Assembly: GCA_021234155.1 (NCBI GenBank)
Contig: JAJEKV010000148.1
Coordinates: forward strand, 766,616-830,615
Direction of reading: 5' to 3'
DNA length: 64,000 nucleotides
Source: Isoetes taiwanensis
Lineage: Eukaryota > Streptophyta > Lycopodiopsida > Isoetales > Isoetaceae
Positions 21,537-32,804 of the stretch are shown here, one piece after another (position 1 is the first letter of the stretch; the number at the start of each line of letters is the position of its first letter). The notes below the pieces were generated by a model, which was not told the DNA's origin, searched no databases, and saw only the letters and a list, made by a program, of their open reading frames with translations. A program made the position numbers and the translations under genes.

Positions 21537-22385
21537 ATGGCTTCTAGTAAGATCATCACGCTGTTGACTCCAGAGCAAGCACGATGTAACAAGGAATTGT
21601 TTCAGCGTGCACCTGCCAAGCTACCACCCACTAAAGCCGAACCTTCAACTGCCCAGCCTTTCCAGCAGCCTGTCTCTGCCGAGGATACTGCCGGTACTCT
21701 TGCCGTTAGTAATGGCACCATCAAGTCCGGCTATCCTCCTCCTCCAAATTCCACCATATTCTCCGATGAGAAATATCACGAGAATGTTATTTCTACATTT
21801 TTCAGCACAGCTATGGTGAGCGTGGGCTACGTGCCCAACTCGCCCACCACTCCTGCCGAGAAGGAAGCCAAAGGCTTCGACTCGTTTTTGAGAGAGCTTA
21901 CCAACTATGGTGCCTACTTGTCCCTTGAGAAATCTCAACGTGATTCCTATGAGCATAGCTCCATCGACTGCAAGCCTCTCCTCAACGCAATTTCTGGTTT
22001 CATTGAATCTGTTGAGTCCATAATGGGTGCATCAAATGCCAAGGAAGTGGCTACAGAAATTACAAATATGATCACATCTGCAATCGAGACACTGGGCTCG
22101 TCATCCTCAGAAAAGGTGGCCAAGACTCTGTACAGTGTGTATCGAATCAATGGAGATGCCGTTGGTAAACCTTATCCAGTGGCAACTGTATTCTGGAGTA
22201 GCGTTAACATGGAAACGCACACTAGCGGCAAGTCAACCATGCAGAAGCAGAAGGTTGAGATGATGAGCTACAGCTATATGATCTTAAGTCCAATTGTAGT
22301 AGCCAATGCAGATGCACTAGCAGCTGCTAGCGACGTATCTGTGTCCAAGTTTGTTGATGCTATCAATGCCAACGTGCCTTCTTGA
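21537..22385 (+). CDS. Single-exon 282-aa protein of unknown function (intact family member)
   Basis: The ATG at 21537 (MASSKIITLLTPEQARCN) opens an uninterrupted frame to TGA at 22385. It has a TATA-like box 57 bp upstream and AATAAA 144 bp after the stop. An in-frame codon upstream at 21531 is TTG, so it is not used as the start. Residues 1-75 are a variable Pro/Ser/Ala-rich leader. The rest is well conserved among paralogues in the window: an STFFSTAMVSVGYVPNSP block, an alpha-helical-looking middle (DCKPLLNAISGFIESVESI), and a C-terminal half with VATVFWSSVNMETH, QKQKVEMMSYSYMILSPIVV and FVDAINANVPS. I see no signal peptide, membrane segment or known catalytic motif, and I do not recognise the family. 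Conservation of one near-identical open copy (52899) and decay of others suggests recent duplication. Function is unknown. Confidence 0.8.
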   Translation: MASSKIITLLTPEQARCNKELFQRAPAKLPPTKAEPSTAQPFQQPVSAEDTAGTLAVSNGTIKSGYPPPPNSTIFSDEKYHENVISTFFSTAMVSVGYVPNSPTTPAEKEAKGFDSFLRELTNYGAYLSLEKSQRDSYEHSSIDCKPLLNAISGFIESVESIMGASNAKEVATEITNMITSAIETLGSSSSEKVAKTLYSVYRINGDAVGKPYPVATVFWSSVNMETHTSGKSTMQKQKVEMMSYSYMILSPIVVANADALAAASDVSVSKFVDAINANVPS

Positions 22386-22528
22386 GGACTTTTCTCTGTT
22401 TTCTATGTCCTAGTCATCACCCACTGGTCATCGATGATGTCAGTCCTAGTCATCGAGTCTCTAATATTACGGTCCTAACAGTGTAGGCATCAATCTGATG
22501 CATAAAACTACTTGTCCTTGGTCTACTC

Positions 22529-22534
22529 AATAAA
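22529..22534 (+). terminator. Polyadenylation signal AATAAA
   Basis: CTACTCAATAAAAAAATCCG, 144 bp past the stop of the 282-aa gene. The same signal is kept after the decayed copy at 57.8 kb but is deleted after the copy at 53.5 kb. Confidence 0.55.
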
Positions 22535-22578
22535 AAAATCCGCCTACCTATTTCTCCACCATATACTTTTATCTTATA

Positions 22579-22613
22579 CTAGAAAACATGCCTAGCGTTG
22601 TTGGGCTATAATA
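22579..22613 (-). mobile_element. Helitron 3' terminus, minus strand (old)
   Basis: On the minus strand GCCCAACAACGCTAGGC (hairpin with two mismatched pairs) is followed by ATGTTTT and CTAG (22582-22579), then T. The same structure follows the decayed paralogue at 57963, so the Helitron was there before that segment was duplicated. Adjacent are two copies of GTTGGGCTATAATAC(C/G)GGCAT. Confidence 0.6.
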
Positions 22614-22695
22614 CCGGCATTTGTTTGTTGGGCTATAATACGGGCATTTGTTGGGTGGTGTTACAGGTGGAACAACAAATAACAACAAATATAGA

Positions 22696-22726
22696 CTAGT
22701 TACGGTACCCAGCATTGCTGGGCATA
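22696..22726 (-). mobile_element. Helitron 3' terminus, minus strand (insertion relative to sister copies)
   Basis: On the minus strand GCCCAGCAATGCTGGGTACCGTAACTAG ends at 22696 and is followed by T. The left flank AACAACAAATATAGA is continuous with TTCCAAATTTTGATGTT in the two sister copies near 53763 and 58047, which lack the element, showing an insertion between A and T. The 5' end of this element was not located with certainty. Confidence 0.75.
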
Positions 22727-22961
22727 AATTGAGAACCTGTAAATATTTTGAACCTCTTTGTTTCTCCAAAGCTAACTGTTTCATAGTTGTCTCTAGTGCT
22801 TTTTCTCTCTAATCAAGCTTCACGTTTCATAGCTATCTCTAGTGCTTTTTGTCTCTGCATCGCATTTCTCTCTATATTTAGCTCAAGCAGCTGCAAACAG
22901 CCTTTTTTAGCACATCAAATTGCCATTTTTTAATGTGATACTCAATAACGACACTATCCTA

Positions 22962-23150
22962 TCTTATATTATAAAGTTTTGGCGTATGTCATGAATCAAA
23001 CCCTAATTTGGATGGTTGAGATCATCTAATTGCATCCGAAGACCTAGATTTATCACACGACTTCCCACCATAATGATTGGCCATGCTCTAATGTCTGAAA
23101 TGTCTGAAGAGGAAAGGGAAAAGAAAAAGGGAGGAGAAAATAAGTGGCTC
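22962..23150 (+). mobile_element. Helitron 5' terminus, plus strand
   Basis: A/TCTTATATTATAAAGTTTTG (22962) and the next 130 bp are nearly identical to 30645 onward (shared CCAATTTGGATGGTTGAGAT, apart from one base, and GGCCATGCT). A short purine-rich stretch follows at 23108-23148, in place of the 475-bp tract found in the other copy. No corresponding 3' end was found, so the element is probably truncated. Confidence 0.7.
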
Positions 23151-25438
23151 CCATGGCCTCCTACCACAAAAGCCGATAATATACATAAACTCACCTAGAG
23201 GTGAAAAAAATTCCAATGAAAATGAATTTCTAATGATGGAATTGTTCTAATATTTATGAACAAATTAAATGAATCATACATAGGCTGCTTTTTGGTACCG
23301 TGTAGTTTTTGGGACTCTAGAGCTAAAATCAAGATCGTTAAAAAGGTTTCTGGTTAGGGCATCGTCTTTTCCCTCGCTTCTTTGCTGCTTCGCCGGGTAT
23401 GGCGGTCGCCTGTTTAACATGCCGCTCCAACACAGGTATGGCAGAGTCTACTGGATGTCCAATGCTCTGGCCAAATATCTTTTGGAGCCCTAAGTGCATG
23501 CAGTGCGGCTGCAAAACCATTGGCATTTGATTATGGTATTTGATATTTCCATATTTGCAAAGAATAGACCTACGACTTGCCATGCCGGAATAGGCATAGA
23601 TTTCGAGCTTGTTTTTTAGTTGCTATAATGATCAAAGAGTTGAGGTATGCCTTTCTAATGCTGGATGCAGATGGTACTGATGCATGTCATTTTGCTTTAG
23701 GTTGGAGCTGGCCGATTTGCTCTAAGGAGCAGTTAAAGCTAATAGATTTGCTCTAAGTTGTAGTTTACTAGGATATGTGCAAAGACGAATTTGTTCCAGT
23801 AAAAACAAATCTGAGAGAAGACCTTGAAATGGTCGACTGTACATCATAGGCTAGATATGAGCAAAAACGAATTTGCCCTTATATTTTGATGTTGTGATGC
23901 TGTGGCTTGAATGTTCTATGCTATCAGAATAGGAACATCTCTGCTACATGACAATATCTCTGTATGTTTGGGATCTTGTCTCTGCGAATATTTTTTTTGA
24001 GAAGGATTTTGTTGTCGAAGACATTTATGCCTTAGTTTTGTTTGCAGGATGTTGAAGAAGCTGAGGAATGGAGCCAGAGCGTGGAACTGATCTTTATATG
24101 CTAGGAGTAAAAGTGGCAGAATGTTGATATTGTTTTGTCAAAGGTAAGCTTCATCTGAATTGCCATTCTGTGCCGTCTCTTTTCTTTATTCAGGCCCAGA
24201 TCAGGTTTAAATGATTGATACATGTGCATTTAAGTAAAAGGCATCTTTAGTGGCAGCTCTAAAAATGGCTGATTTGACTGCTAACTAGGATTAACAAGTA
24301 AACAACCTCTCTGAACTGTTTTTGCAGGCTGCTTTCTAGGTAATCACAGAGCTGGTGATGGCAGGAAAAATTGCTTTCATGGCAACATAGAGGTAAAAAG
24401 GTGATATGGCACTGATATTCTGCTAGGTAGTTTTGATCCCTTAATAACATCCATTGCTTTTGTTTTTGCAGTCTGGGGCTCGGCTTTTTAACATAGAAGC
24501 TCCTCGCACACAATAAAAAACTTCCCTCTGAGGCGGAGGTTTGCGGGGTTTGTCATAATCGAGAAAGTTGTAAAAGCTTGTCATTAGGCGTAGCTGATTT
24601 TCTTATCAATCCTCAGGTCTGTTAAACTTTATTGGTTGTATGTACTAGTATCTGTAGTTCTATGGATTGTTGTATAGGTTAACATGCAGCTGGAAGAAGT
24701 TATATGATCACTGATGCAACAAATAGAAGCCCAGAAGGGAATCCAGATGGTGCGATGGCAGATGATAACTCAAGTGGAGGAAATGAAAGCAGTTTACACA
24801 AGGAGAACAAATATTATGATAGGAACAAAGTTATAAAGGACACTATCAAGCAAGCTTCAACTCAGACCTTTGCAATTCAATAAACTGACACGTTACTCCA
24901 TGGGGAAGAGATTGATCTTTGTTCAATCAGTAGCGGAGGCGGGAAAGAAAGTCGGCGGTGAAATCTAATTTGGTATATTGGGGATCCATATGCTTGCATA
25001 ACTAACAATTTCTAACCAAGTATTCATTCTAAAATGCGATAAACCCTGAATGTAAAGTGAACCCGAGGAAAATAAATGGGTCACACTAGATCAGCGGCCA
25101 GTTACAAATCATGGAAATTGGTTACAGTAACTCGGGGATAGAATAAAAAGATCCAAGATCCAGCGTTCATCCAGAAAAAATTGACAAATCAAATTTACCT
25201 TTTTTCAGCTGGAAAGAGGTGCTGGCCAGATATTCTTGATATTATTGTGATTTTGAAAAGAAATGTTCAATGCACAACATGCTGAAATATATCAATTAAT
25301 TAGCAGATATCACAATATGGAATCAAGTGGAAAAAATCATGCGCCAACCCTCAAATTTTACTGCATTAATATACTAAGGTAGAATATTATGGTCTTTTAT
25401 CGTATCACCAAACTTGCCACATAAAGCATAGTTAGATA
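23151..25438. other. Unassigned region
   Basis: AT-rich sequence with scattered exon-like stretches: one at 24690-24883 (listed separately) and a weak minus-strand frame at 23338-23583. No known family was recognised, and otherwise I see no gene. Confidence 0.3.
24690..24883 (+). pseudogene. Terminal-exon-like frame, unrecognised
   Basis: After an acceptor (ACATGCAG/CTGG) the frame is open for 64 codons to TAA at 24881-24883. It reads MITDATNRSPEGNPDGAMAD early and ends VIKDTIKQASTQTFAIQ. The hydrophilic, Asn/Ser-rich composition fits a protein C-terminus. No upstream exon or family could be identified. It may be a captured gene fragment. Confidence 0.35.
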
Positions 25439-26374
25439 CTAGGAAATTGCCCACCTTCGGTGGGCATTCCATGTATTTGGACATGGAGTGTTTGTCTATG
25501 AATGTTGTCCGGGTAAGGGGTTCTTTGTATTGATGTGTTACCTACTTTGTGAATTTGACAATCTTATATCAAACTTGCTTCAAGAAACATTGTACCCAAC
25601 GAATGAGCAATATTAACACTCATTAGTTTGTAAGTATTGCAAAAATCTAGAACCACCTAAATAATCCATTGTACATGCACTAAGAAATCATCATTGGTTG
25701 CTACTTTGAATAAATTGAATGATAAAGATATGGAAAATCCTACTTATATTGATTGAATCTAAGAATAAAACCTCTTGAAGAACTCTTAAATACAATTTAA
25801 GAACCCTTGAGAACCTCTTGAATACAATTTAATGCAATATGTTGTTCCCTATAACAAAAATAGTCAAATAAGGAATCAAATAAGGAGGGGCATATCCTTT
25901 TGCATAAACAAAATAAAATGATGGTTTCACGATAACTTAGTGCGGTTTATAGTTAGAGTCCTCGGCCGAACTTGGAGCCTTTGTAAAATCATGTTAAGTT
26001 GTTCAACTAATGCATTATATTGCACTTGCATTTCCGGCATATTATTCCTTGACTTAATCTGAATCAAAACACTTGCATAAAATGATTAAAAGTCAGTCTA
26101 TTTGAGAATAAAGGAACTATTATGCCGATACAAAACGGCATGAAAAATACAAAGGCCAAAGCCCGAATGTGGCAATGCATCGGATAAAACGCATCCAAAC
26201 CTACCCAAAGGAATCTTAGGGGATCTCCTTATATTAAACATTTAGTGGCAACTTCGATTGTATAAGTTCTTGCATGTGCTTTTAGCACAACTCGTTCATT
26301 TTGTTGCGATCTTTTTGCTTCTTGCAATGTTCTAATGCTTGGTGCATTTCTTTCAACAATCTAAAGGGCCTTTC

Positions 26375-26935
26375 TACCATGGCCATGCTAAGCATATATG
26401 GCCACCATTGAGGTCCAAGAAACAACGTTATGCATAGTCATTCTGTCAAAAAGAATACTTGCATTTTCTATATCACCACATCTCCCATACACTTCAATTA
26501 AAGAGTTGGTCAAAACTGTTTCTACTTCCAATCCTTCATCGAGAATCTGGGTATGCACCTTTTTTAGTTGTGGTACTTCATTGGCGCCTCAAAAACAGTA
26601 ACAAAAGGTCATCGGTCTGGCTTCATACCTTTCCATGCGCATTTAATTAAAAGCTGAAGAGCCTCCTTTCCATGCCCATTAGGAGCATATGCCATAAGGA
26701 TAACATTCCATGAGTCTCATTCCACATCCATAGTGTACATATCAATAAAAACAATGTATTCCATGACACTACATTATGTGTGGGCATCCATCTAAGAAGA
26801 TCATCCGCCTCTGTTAACATTCCAGACTTACGACCAAAGCATGGAAGCATCTTTCTTGATTGAACGTCTTTGTTACGACCAAAGCATGGAAGCGCTTACC
26901 TTCTGAAAAAACACAAGCTTTGCCCAACCGTAGAA
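26375..26935 (-). pseudogene. Pentatricopeptide-repeat protein fragment (copy 1)
   Basis: On the minus strand the frame contains GMLTEADDLLRWMPTHNVVSWNTL, cut here to GMLTEADDLL and WMPTHNVVSWNTL. It continues in other frames with sequence matching the second copy at 49064-49640. The VVSWNTL/VVSWTSM segments with MP(T/E)-type endings are typical of plant PLS-class PPR proteins, which bind organellar RNA. Indels and stops break the frame, and only about two or three repeats are present. It lies inside the Helitron and is a captured fragment. Confidence 0.75.
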
Positions 26936-27524
26936 GATCTGCAATCGATTAAAACAAAAAATATTGAATGATGAAATTAGTCTTTCTACAATAGAGAGAG
27001 TATTCAAAGGATTCTCGGCAATTGAAACTTAAAAATAACAAGAAGATTTAGCGGCTAAACGTGTTTACCTTTCAAAATTTTCAAGGATATTATGCAAGCA
27101 AAGCTGCGTTTGCTTGGCAAATCAGAAGGAAAGAGGAGCCAGAAAAAAGCGATGCCCATGTGTTGTCAAATCAAAGAAGGGAAGAAGCGAGCTTCCACAT
27201 CATAGCCCACCGAAAATGCACCCATCGGAGAAGAAGCGTTGTGGAAATACCTCAAACAGCTGATTGTTGATTTCGGACATGCTCCTTCAAATTTGAGCGA
27301 CAAAATTAATTGCATAAAAGAAACAAAAGCATATATAAGATAGCTTGTCCGGTTTATGTGATGATTTTGAAAGCTACCATTGCTTCCAAATTGCTAGTCA
27401 CATTCACACAATCTAGCATAAAAGCGGGGCATCTCATGTATAAAGAAAAAACTCCTACTTGGCATCAAATCGACACACCTTGCCTTCATATCGGGGATGG
27501 AAACCTAGTGATAGAATCATTTCT

Positions 27525-27836
27525 TGTTTGCAAAGGGATTACCGGACAAATCGTGTATGCCAAGGCAGTTTACGCCAACAAAATCCACGTACATTAGTGG
27601 AGCTTTTTGGTTATATCCGGCACCTCTGGTTCCAAGCGGCTTCAGCGACCTCATTCATGTTAGAAAAGGAAGATTCGACCAAAAGGGATTACCGGACAAA
27701 TGGAATGTATGCCAAGACCGGTTTCTGCCAACAAAATCACGTACATTAGACTTTTCGGTTATATCCGGCACCTCTAGTTTCAAAGCGGCTTCAAGCGGCC
27801 TCATTCATGTCGAGAAAAGGAAGATTAGACCTCTAT
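27525..27836. repeat. Tandem duplication of about 155 bp inside the Helitron
   Basis: AGGGATTACCGGACAAAT...ATGCCAAG...CCAACAAAATC(C)ACGTACATTAG...GGTTATATCCGGCACCTCT occurs at about 27533-27680 and again at about 27684-27836. The sister Helitron at 48038-50567 has a single copy of this segment (about 48350-48500), so the duplication arose in this copy. Confidence 0.8.
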
Positions 27837-28142
27837 TTTTTAAAGGCGGTCGACGCGCATTTTGTGGTTGCTTCCATTCCATCGACCAAAATATCCATCG
27901 AGCGACACCTTAATCTGCTGGGGATGAATAGATGACCCTAAAGCGGCGAGAGAAAAGTGATAGCGGAACATGGTTAGCCACCACCACCCGTAGCCATGGT
28001 GCAAGCCTGATCCTTGGCCCGATCTCCTTCTCTTCAACGAAGACAAAACCTAGAAAAATCTCACGCCAACCCTAGATCTAAAAGCGATCCAGATCTAGAA
28101 ATTGTTGAAGACAGACATACAACAAAATTTTATAATATAGGA

Positions 28143-29351
28143 TATCAATACTAAAATTATGTATGCTTACAACCTTCTATAATCGTATTGATATCATGAA
28201 AACAAAAGCACACTAGTTTTTCACATTCAAAATTAGATTTATTTACAACATTCTTTAATTGTATTGGTACCATGGACGAAAAAACATACTAGCATATCTA
28301 AACCAAACATAGTTTTATTGATAATTAAGCACAATAAAATATCATAATAACTAGGCACTTAAAATTACGAAGATGATTAATCACTGTACAATATCATACC
28401 AATTACCCACGCAAAATTACAATGTCAATAAACAAAGGATAATAGATGTGATCAAATACTATTCTGATAAGCTTGATACATTAAGTAATAGCACACATCA
28501 TACATTTAAGTTATCATAAAAACTAACTATAAATTATCATCTTTAAATACCATGTGAAGAAACAATATTTGTTTCTCACATTGTGAAATTGTATTAATGA
28601 ACTGTATTGTATAACTAGATATGGTTTGTAAACTTTTTGGCCCACATACCAGTATTGATTTTAAGAGTTGATTTTCATTAAGTAATCATTAGAACAAAAT
28701 CATACTGATTCAATTTTGGGGGCCTTGTGAGTTTTTCAAGGATTTTAAACAGTATTAAAGCAAGCAACCCGAAAGCTCCAACATCCTCAGACATATTGAC
28801 ATCTTGCGGTGATTACGCTACTGCGGTGAGTCGCGGTTCAAACCACAAAGGAGTGCGGCTTCCATGCATTGAGTGCAACAAAAAGTACCTATGCACGCCA
28901 CTATGTTCAAGAAAATGGAAGATAGCTGGAACTGAAAAACCGATCTCAAATGCGCTAAAAATCTCTAGCATTAATCAAACATAAAGGGAGACAAGCGGGG
29001 CCTTAAGCACCCGACCAGCAGTCTTTGGGCTTCGAGCATTAAGAGTCCTCCAAATGCTTGCAAAATGTTATACTAATGTGTCTAGTCTCAAATCGAATGG
29101 CAGAAACGAAGAATCCATTCTTACCCAATCTAACCTTATGCAAGCGGAGGGCCGAGTTTGAGCGGCGGCCATGTTACGAGCCAACACATGTTGCGTGGAG
29201 CCGATGAAGACCCGGGTAAAAAAACATGCGGAGCAAGCGGCATCGATCCAGCCGGGGCGAAGCGGCATTAACCCGCTCTTCCGCTTTTCTGCGAGATGTG
29301 AGCTCAAAGATGTCGGGCGGTACGCCCTAACTAGCGGCTAGGGTTTCCATG
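28143..29351. other. Unassigned AT-rich region
   Basis: 28143-28730 is strongly AT-rich with no coding signal. Weak exon-like frames at 28727-28984 (plus) and 29068-29307 (minus) show no recognisable motif. Confidence 0.3.
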
Positions 29352-30105
29352 AATTGTGGCTTTTTCCGCTCTTATGACGGAGTTGTTCAACCCTTTTAAG
29401 TTTAAAAGTTGAATCATCTATGCTTTCCTAAACAATCTCACACGGTCTATAAGAAATAAACAGGAAGGTACTGTTCAATGGGGTCCTCTTAGCAAGTTGG
29501 AGCACTCTTACTTGTAAACAGTTTAATGCCATGTGCCTTTCAACATAACCATTAGTGTAGACAGATATTCTTGGCCATTGAAAACAAATAGTAAATGGAC
29601 ATGGGACAAATTTGTCAAGCTTTGCAAACTTTTTCTTAAAGGTCTGCTACCAATTTTGGAGATTGGCTTTCATGTCATTGCATAATTCTGTCACTTCAAC
29701 TTCTTTATGAATGTTGACCTTGGATTTATCCGTCTTCTTTTCTCTGAAAAATGACTTTTGCTTTTCTTAGAGTTTCATCAATGGCATTACAAAACTTCGA
29801 CTGGCATAGGCGACTTCATCCCAAAACCCACAAAAATCACGAGCTTTTGGATCTTGTTATACAATCAGAGCTTTGTGAACCGTACTCTTCACATGATCAA
29901 AAGAAGATGCGCATAATGCAGGGATGAGGACATCTGTCTATCTTAGAAAATGAAATTTCTGAAATTGAATGTACAACTTACAAATGCATCCGCAGGATCT
30001 AGCAAATAGCAAAATTTAGGTAAAGGCTTCATAGGCCGACAACCGTTGTGAAATGAAGAGGTAAGGCTCCATAGGCTGAGTAGTTGCAACCAAGCCATCA
30101 AAACG
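29352..30105 (-). repeat. Inverted duplicate block, copy B
   Basis: Reverse complement of 13833-14583. It ends at GCCATCAAAACGATGGC (about 30108), where it meets the gene-family fragment directly. Copy A has different flanking sequence at that edge, so the junction was created by rearrangement. Confidence 0.85.
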
Positions 30106-30510
30106 ATGGCTAAACAAGAGTTTGATTATGATGGCAAAGAAGACTGTAAGGCATTGTTACAGGATATTGAGTCATTTGTTGCTAAAAGTGGCATTGAGGA
30201 TCCAGCCATCGTGATTAGGCAGACTCTAATCAAGCTTCTTCATTGTCAAAAACGGATGAGGCGCGCGAACTATGTTAGATGGGGTATCATTTGAAGAGGC
30301 GAGAAAAGCAACCCAGCACTCTATATATTCCATGGCATTGCCAAAATGTTACGCACAGATCTTGGTAACCAAGCAGTCCATTGTAGTCGGATTCTACAAA
30401 TATGAAATCGACGATGGCCGTGATAGCATGGCTGAGGCATTGGCTATCAGCAGTGCTGCTTGAGACCCTTACCAAAATCATCAACGCCATCTTTACGCTC
30501 CCCGGTAACT
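30106..30510 (+). pseudogene. 282-aa family paralogue, 5'-truncated copy
   Basis: The conceptual frame (AKQEFDYDGKEDCKALL, then ESFVAKSGIEDPAIVIRQ, and after frameshifts KATQHSIYSMALPKCYAQI and VTKQSIVVGFYKYEID) is nearly the same as the C-terminal half at 15620-15234. It also shares the 3' flank up to about 30565 (AAAAAATGATAGTCTAAAAG). The N-terminal half is absent and replaced by the inverted block at 29352. It shows the uninterrupted sequence around the point where the copia element entered the other copy. It is not expected to make a functional protein. Confidence 0.75.
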
Positions 30511-30779
30511 TAGCTTGTATTAAGAGTGCTTTTGTTAAAAAAAAATGATAGTCTAAAAGTAGTAACCATGGTCCTTTTTTTTTTGGTGTAGGGGAAAGAA
30601 GACATGATTCAATATGTGTATGACTAAGTAAAAATTCTTTGTAATCTTATATTATAAAGTTTTGGCGTATGTCATGAATCAAACCCCAATTTGGATGGTT
30701 GAGATCATCTAATTGCATCCGAACCCTAGATTTATCACCACGACTTCCCACCATAATGATTGGCCATGCTTCCTATAAT

Positions 30780-31253
30780 CCGAAGGAAACGGAAAAAAAA
30801 GGAGGAGAAAAGGGCAAAGTGAAGGCAAAAGGCGAAAGGAAGAGAAGCGAAAAGGCGAAAAAGGAAAAAAAAATAAAAAGAAAGAAATGGAAAATGAGTT
30901 TTAAAAGGGAATTTGAAAAGGGGATGGGAAAAATAGATGAAGGGAAAAGGAAAAGGGAAAAGAAAGAAAGGAAGGGAAATGTAAAGAAGGGGAGGAGGAG
31001 GGTGAAAGGAACCTTTGGGAAGGGGAAGGAAAAAGGAGGAAAGGAAATGAAAAGGATAAAGGGAAAGTGAAGGCAAAGAATGGAAGGTAAAGGAAAGGAA
31101 ATGGAAAGAGCACAAAAAGAAAGAAAAAGAGAAAATAATGAAAAAGGACACTATGAAAAAGGAGAAGAGGGAAAGGGTGAGGGACCGGAGTAAAGGGAAG
31201 GGAAAAGGGGATGAGGAAAATGGTAGAGAGAAGGGAAGGAAAAAGTAAAGGCG
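30780..31253 (+). repeat. Polypurine tract, left of the LTR element
   Basis: About 475 bp of nearly pure A/G plus strand (GGAAAAGG, GGGAAAAGG units), equivalent to 7361-7823. The LTR element interrupts it, and it resumes at 42877. Frames across it are compositional. Confidence 0.9.
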
Positions 31254-32792
31254 GCGTGTAGCAATTGGTAGCCCTGGGGGGCAACTTGCTGGGTATGTGC
31301 ACTTCTTATTAATGTGCACATGCACATTTATTAAGGTGCACACATTTCCATGTGGGCACATTTGGGTGCACACATTTCCATGTAGGCACATTTGGCCACC
31401 TAGCCATTAAAAGGCAAGTGGGCCATTTCCAATTATCCCACATACCTAAAGGGATAATTGGAAACCCTAAGCCCCAACCCTTGCCTATTTAAGTAGAAGA
31501 ACCCTAACTTGCCCATTTTAGTTCCTGGGTTTTAGAGCTCTTTTTGGTCGCTGCTCTATGAGTCAAAATCGCTTCCCGTTCTTCGATCACGAGAATGGCA
31601 CCATTAGTTTCCCTTGATTCGGCGGTTCGATGGGATGGTGTAACTTCGGTCGGGAGGAGCAACTCATGGATCCAGGTATGTAGTCGATTTAATGGTCTAA
31701 ACCGTTTTTCAGTCATTGTATCGATAGGTTTAGCCTATTAAATGCGCCTTTAGCAGCTATCTAGATCTCTAGATGAGTAGATACCGGACTCTAACTAAAG
31801 AACCTAACTCTATGATATAGATTAGATCTATGTTCTTTAGTTCTTACGTGATGTATATGGATGATGTATCTCGTGAACTCCTTGTATTGGGAAGGGGATA
31901 GAGACCTAAAAGCTTGATAGTAGATGCTCCTAGATTAGCCTCTCTTTTTGCCCATAGATCGCGACACATGCACAAAGAGCCACACGGTTTGTGGGTGAAG
32001 GGGCGGGCTTGGCTTATAAGGAGGTTAGGTGTTGACTCTTGAGCGATCCCTATGGTGTGTTAGTGCTTTCACGGGATCATTGTGACTAGGTCTAATGGCT
32101 TGCCACCTGCGTGTGGGCAAGGCATGGGCTCGACACTTTCTGTGAGGTGGTGAATATGACCTTCCATTGAGTTCAAGTCGAATAAGGGCGGTGGCCCTCT
32201 AGTCACCTTGAGTCGGCATGTAGATCTGCGGAGGGAGAGATCCCTACACCCCCATCGGGCGGGGAGATGCAACCCGGGGATATAGCCCCCTTGGCTATGC
32301 ATCCGGCGGCTTCGGGTCGGGTCCCAACACTTTTCAGCCTACTCTGCAAAAGTGTGCACAGGAGGAGCGGATGGAGTGGACAACCCTAAGCCATGTTCAT
32401 ATACCCGGCCAAATCCATTGCCATGAATTACTATGCGCAATGAACTCTCGGAGACCCAAGCTTGTCGGTCCATCCCCCGTGTCCCAGCCTTGGGAAGGAT
32501 TTCCTCTATGCATTGTCTTTGATCATTGTCTTTTGCGGATGTGATGTGCCACCCGGAAGGGTGGGTATATGTGTTGCTCTTATATCTTTTGACATGTATG
32601 TTTGCGCTTCCTTGACTAGGTAGGCCACGAGGAGGCCGAGGGTACAATGACCCTTTCACTCTTCCCACTTGGAACCCGTCCGGGTTGCGGTGTTATGTGA
32701 AGGGCCCCTTTTGTATTAGCATGGAGCTGGTATGGGGAAGAACTCCCTGTTTGTATACGGTGAGTGCACCGTATACGGTAAAGGCGTCGTCA
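31254..32792 (+). repeat. 5' LTR, start truncated
   Basis: Matches 41371-42876 throughout (shared GGCAACTTGCTGGGTATGTG with one mismatch, ATCTAGATCTCTAGATGAGT and GTGGGCAAGGCATGGGCT). It lacks about the first 95 bp of the 3' LTR, and the polypurine tract abuts it directly. The two LTRs differ by many single-base indels, so the insertion is not recent. Confidence 0.85.
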
Positions 32793-32793
32793 G

Positions 32794-32804
32794 TGGTATC
32801 GAGC
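32794..32804 (+). promoter_or_regulatory. Primer-binding site for initiator tRNA-Met
   Basis: TGGTATCGAGC directly after the 5' LTR, matching the complement of the 3' end of initiator tRNA-Met with one base deleted. Confidence 0.7.

Larger units (their letters stand above)
25439..28142 (-). mobile_element. Helitron carrying a PPR gene fragment (copy 1)
   Basis: On the minus strand it starts A/TCCTATATTATAAAATTTTG (28142) and ends with hairpin GCCCACCGAAGGTGGGC (7-bp stem, loop GAA), AATTTC and CTAG (25442-25439), then T. A second copy of the same element, inverted, is at 48038-50567. The two align end to end apart from indels, which fixes the boundaries independently. The 3' hairpin differs from the GCCCAGC family seen elsewhere. 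No Rep/helicase is visible, so it is non-autonomous. Confidence 0.85.

Noticed and set aside
30735-31391. 218-codon minus-strand frame
   Set aside because: Same cause: a reverse-strand reading of a polypurine tract, running into the LTR.
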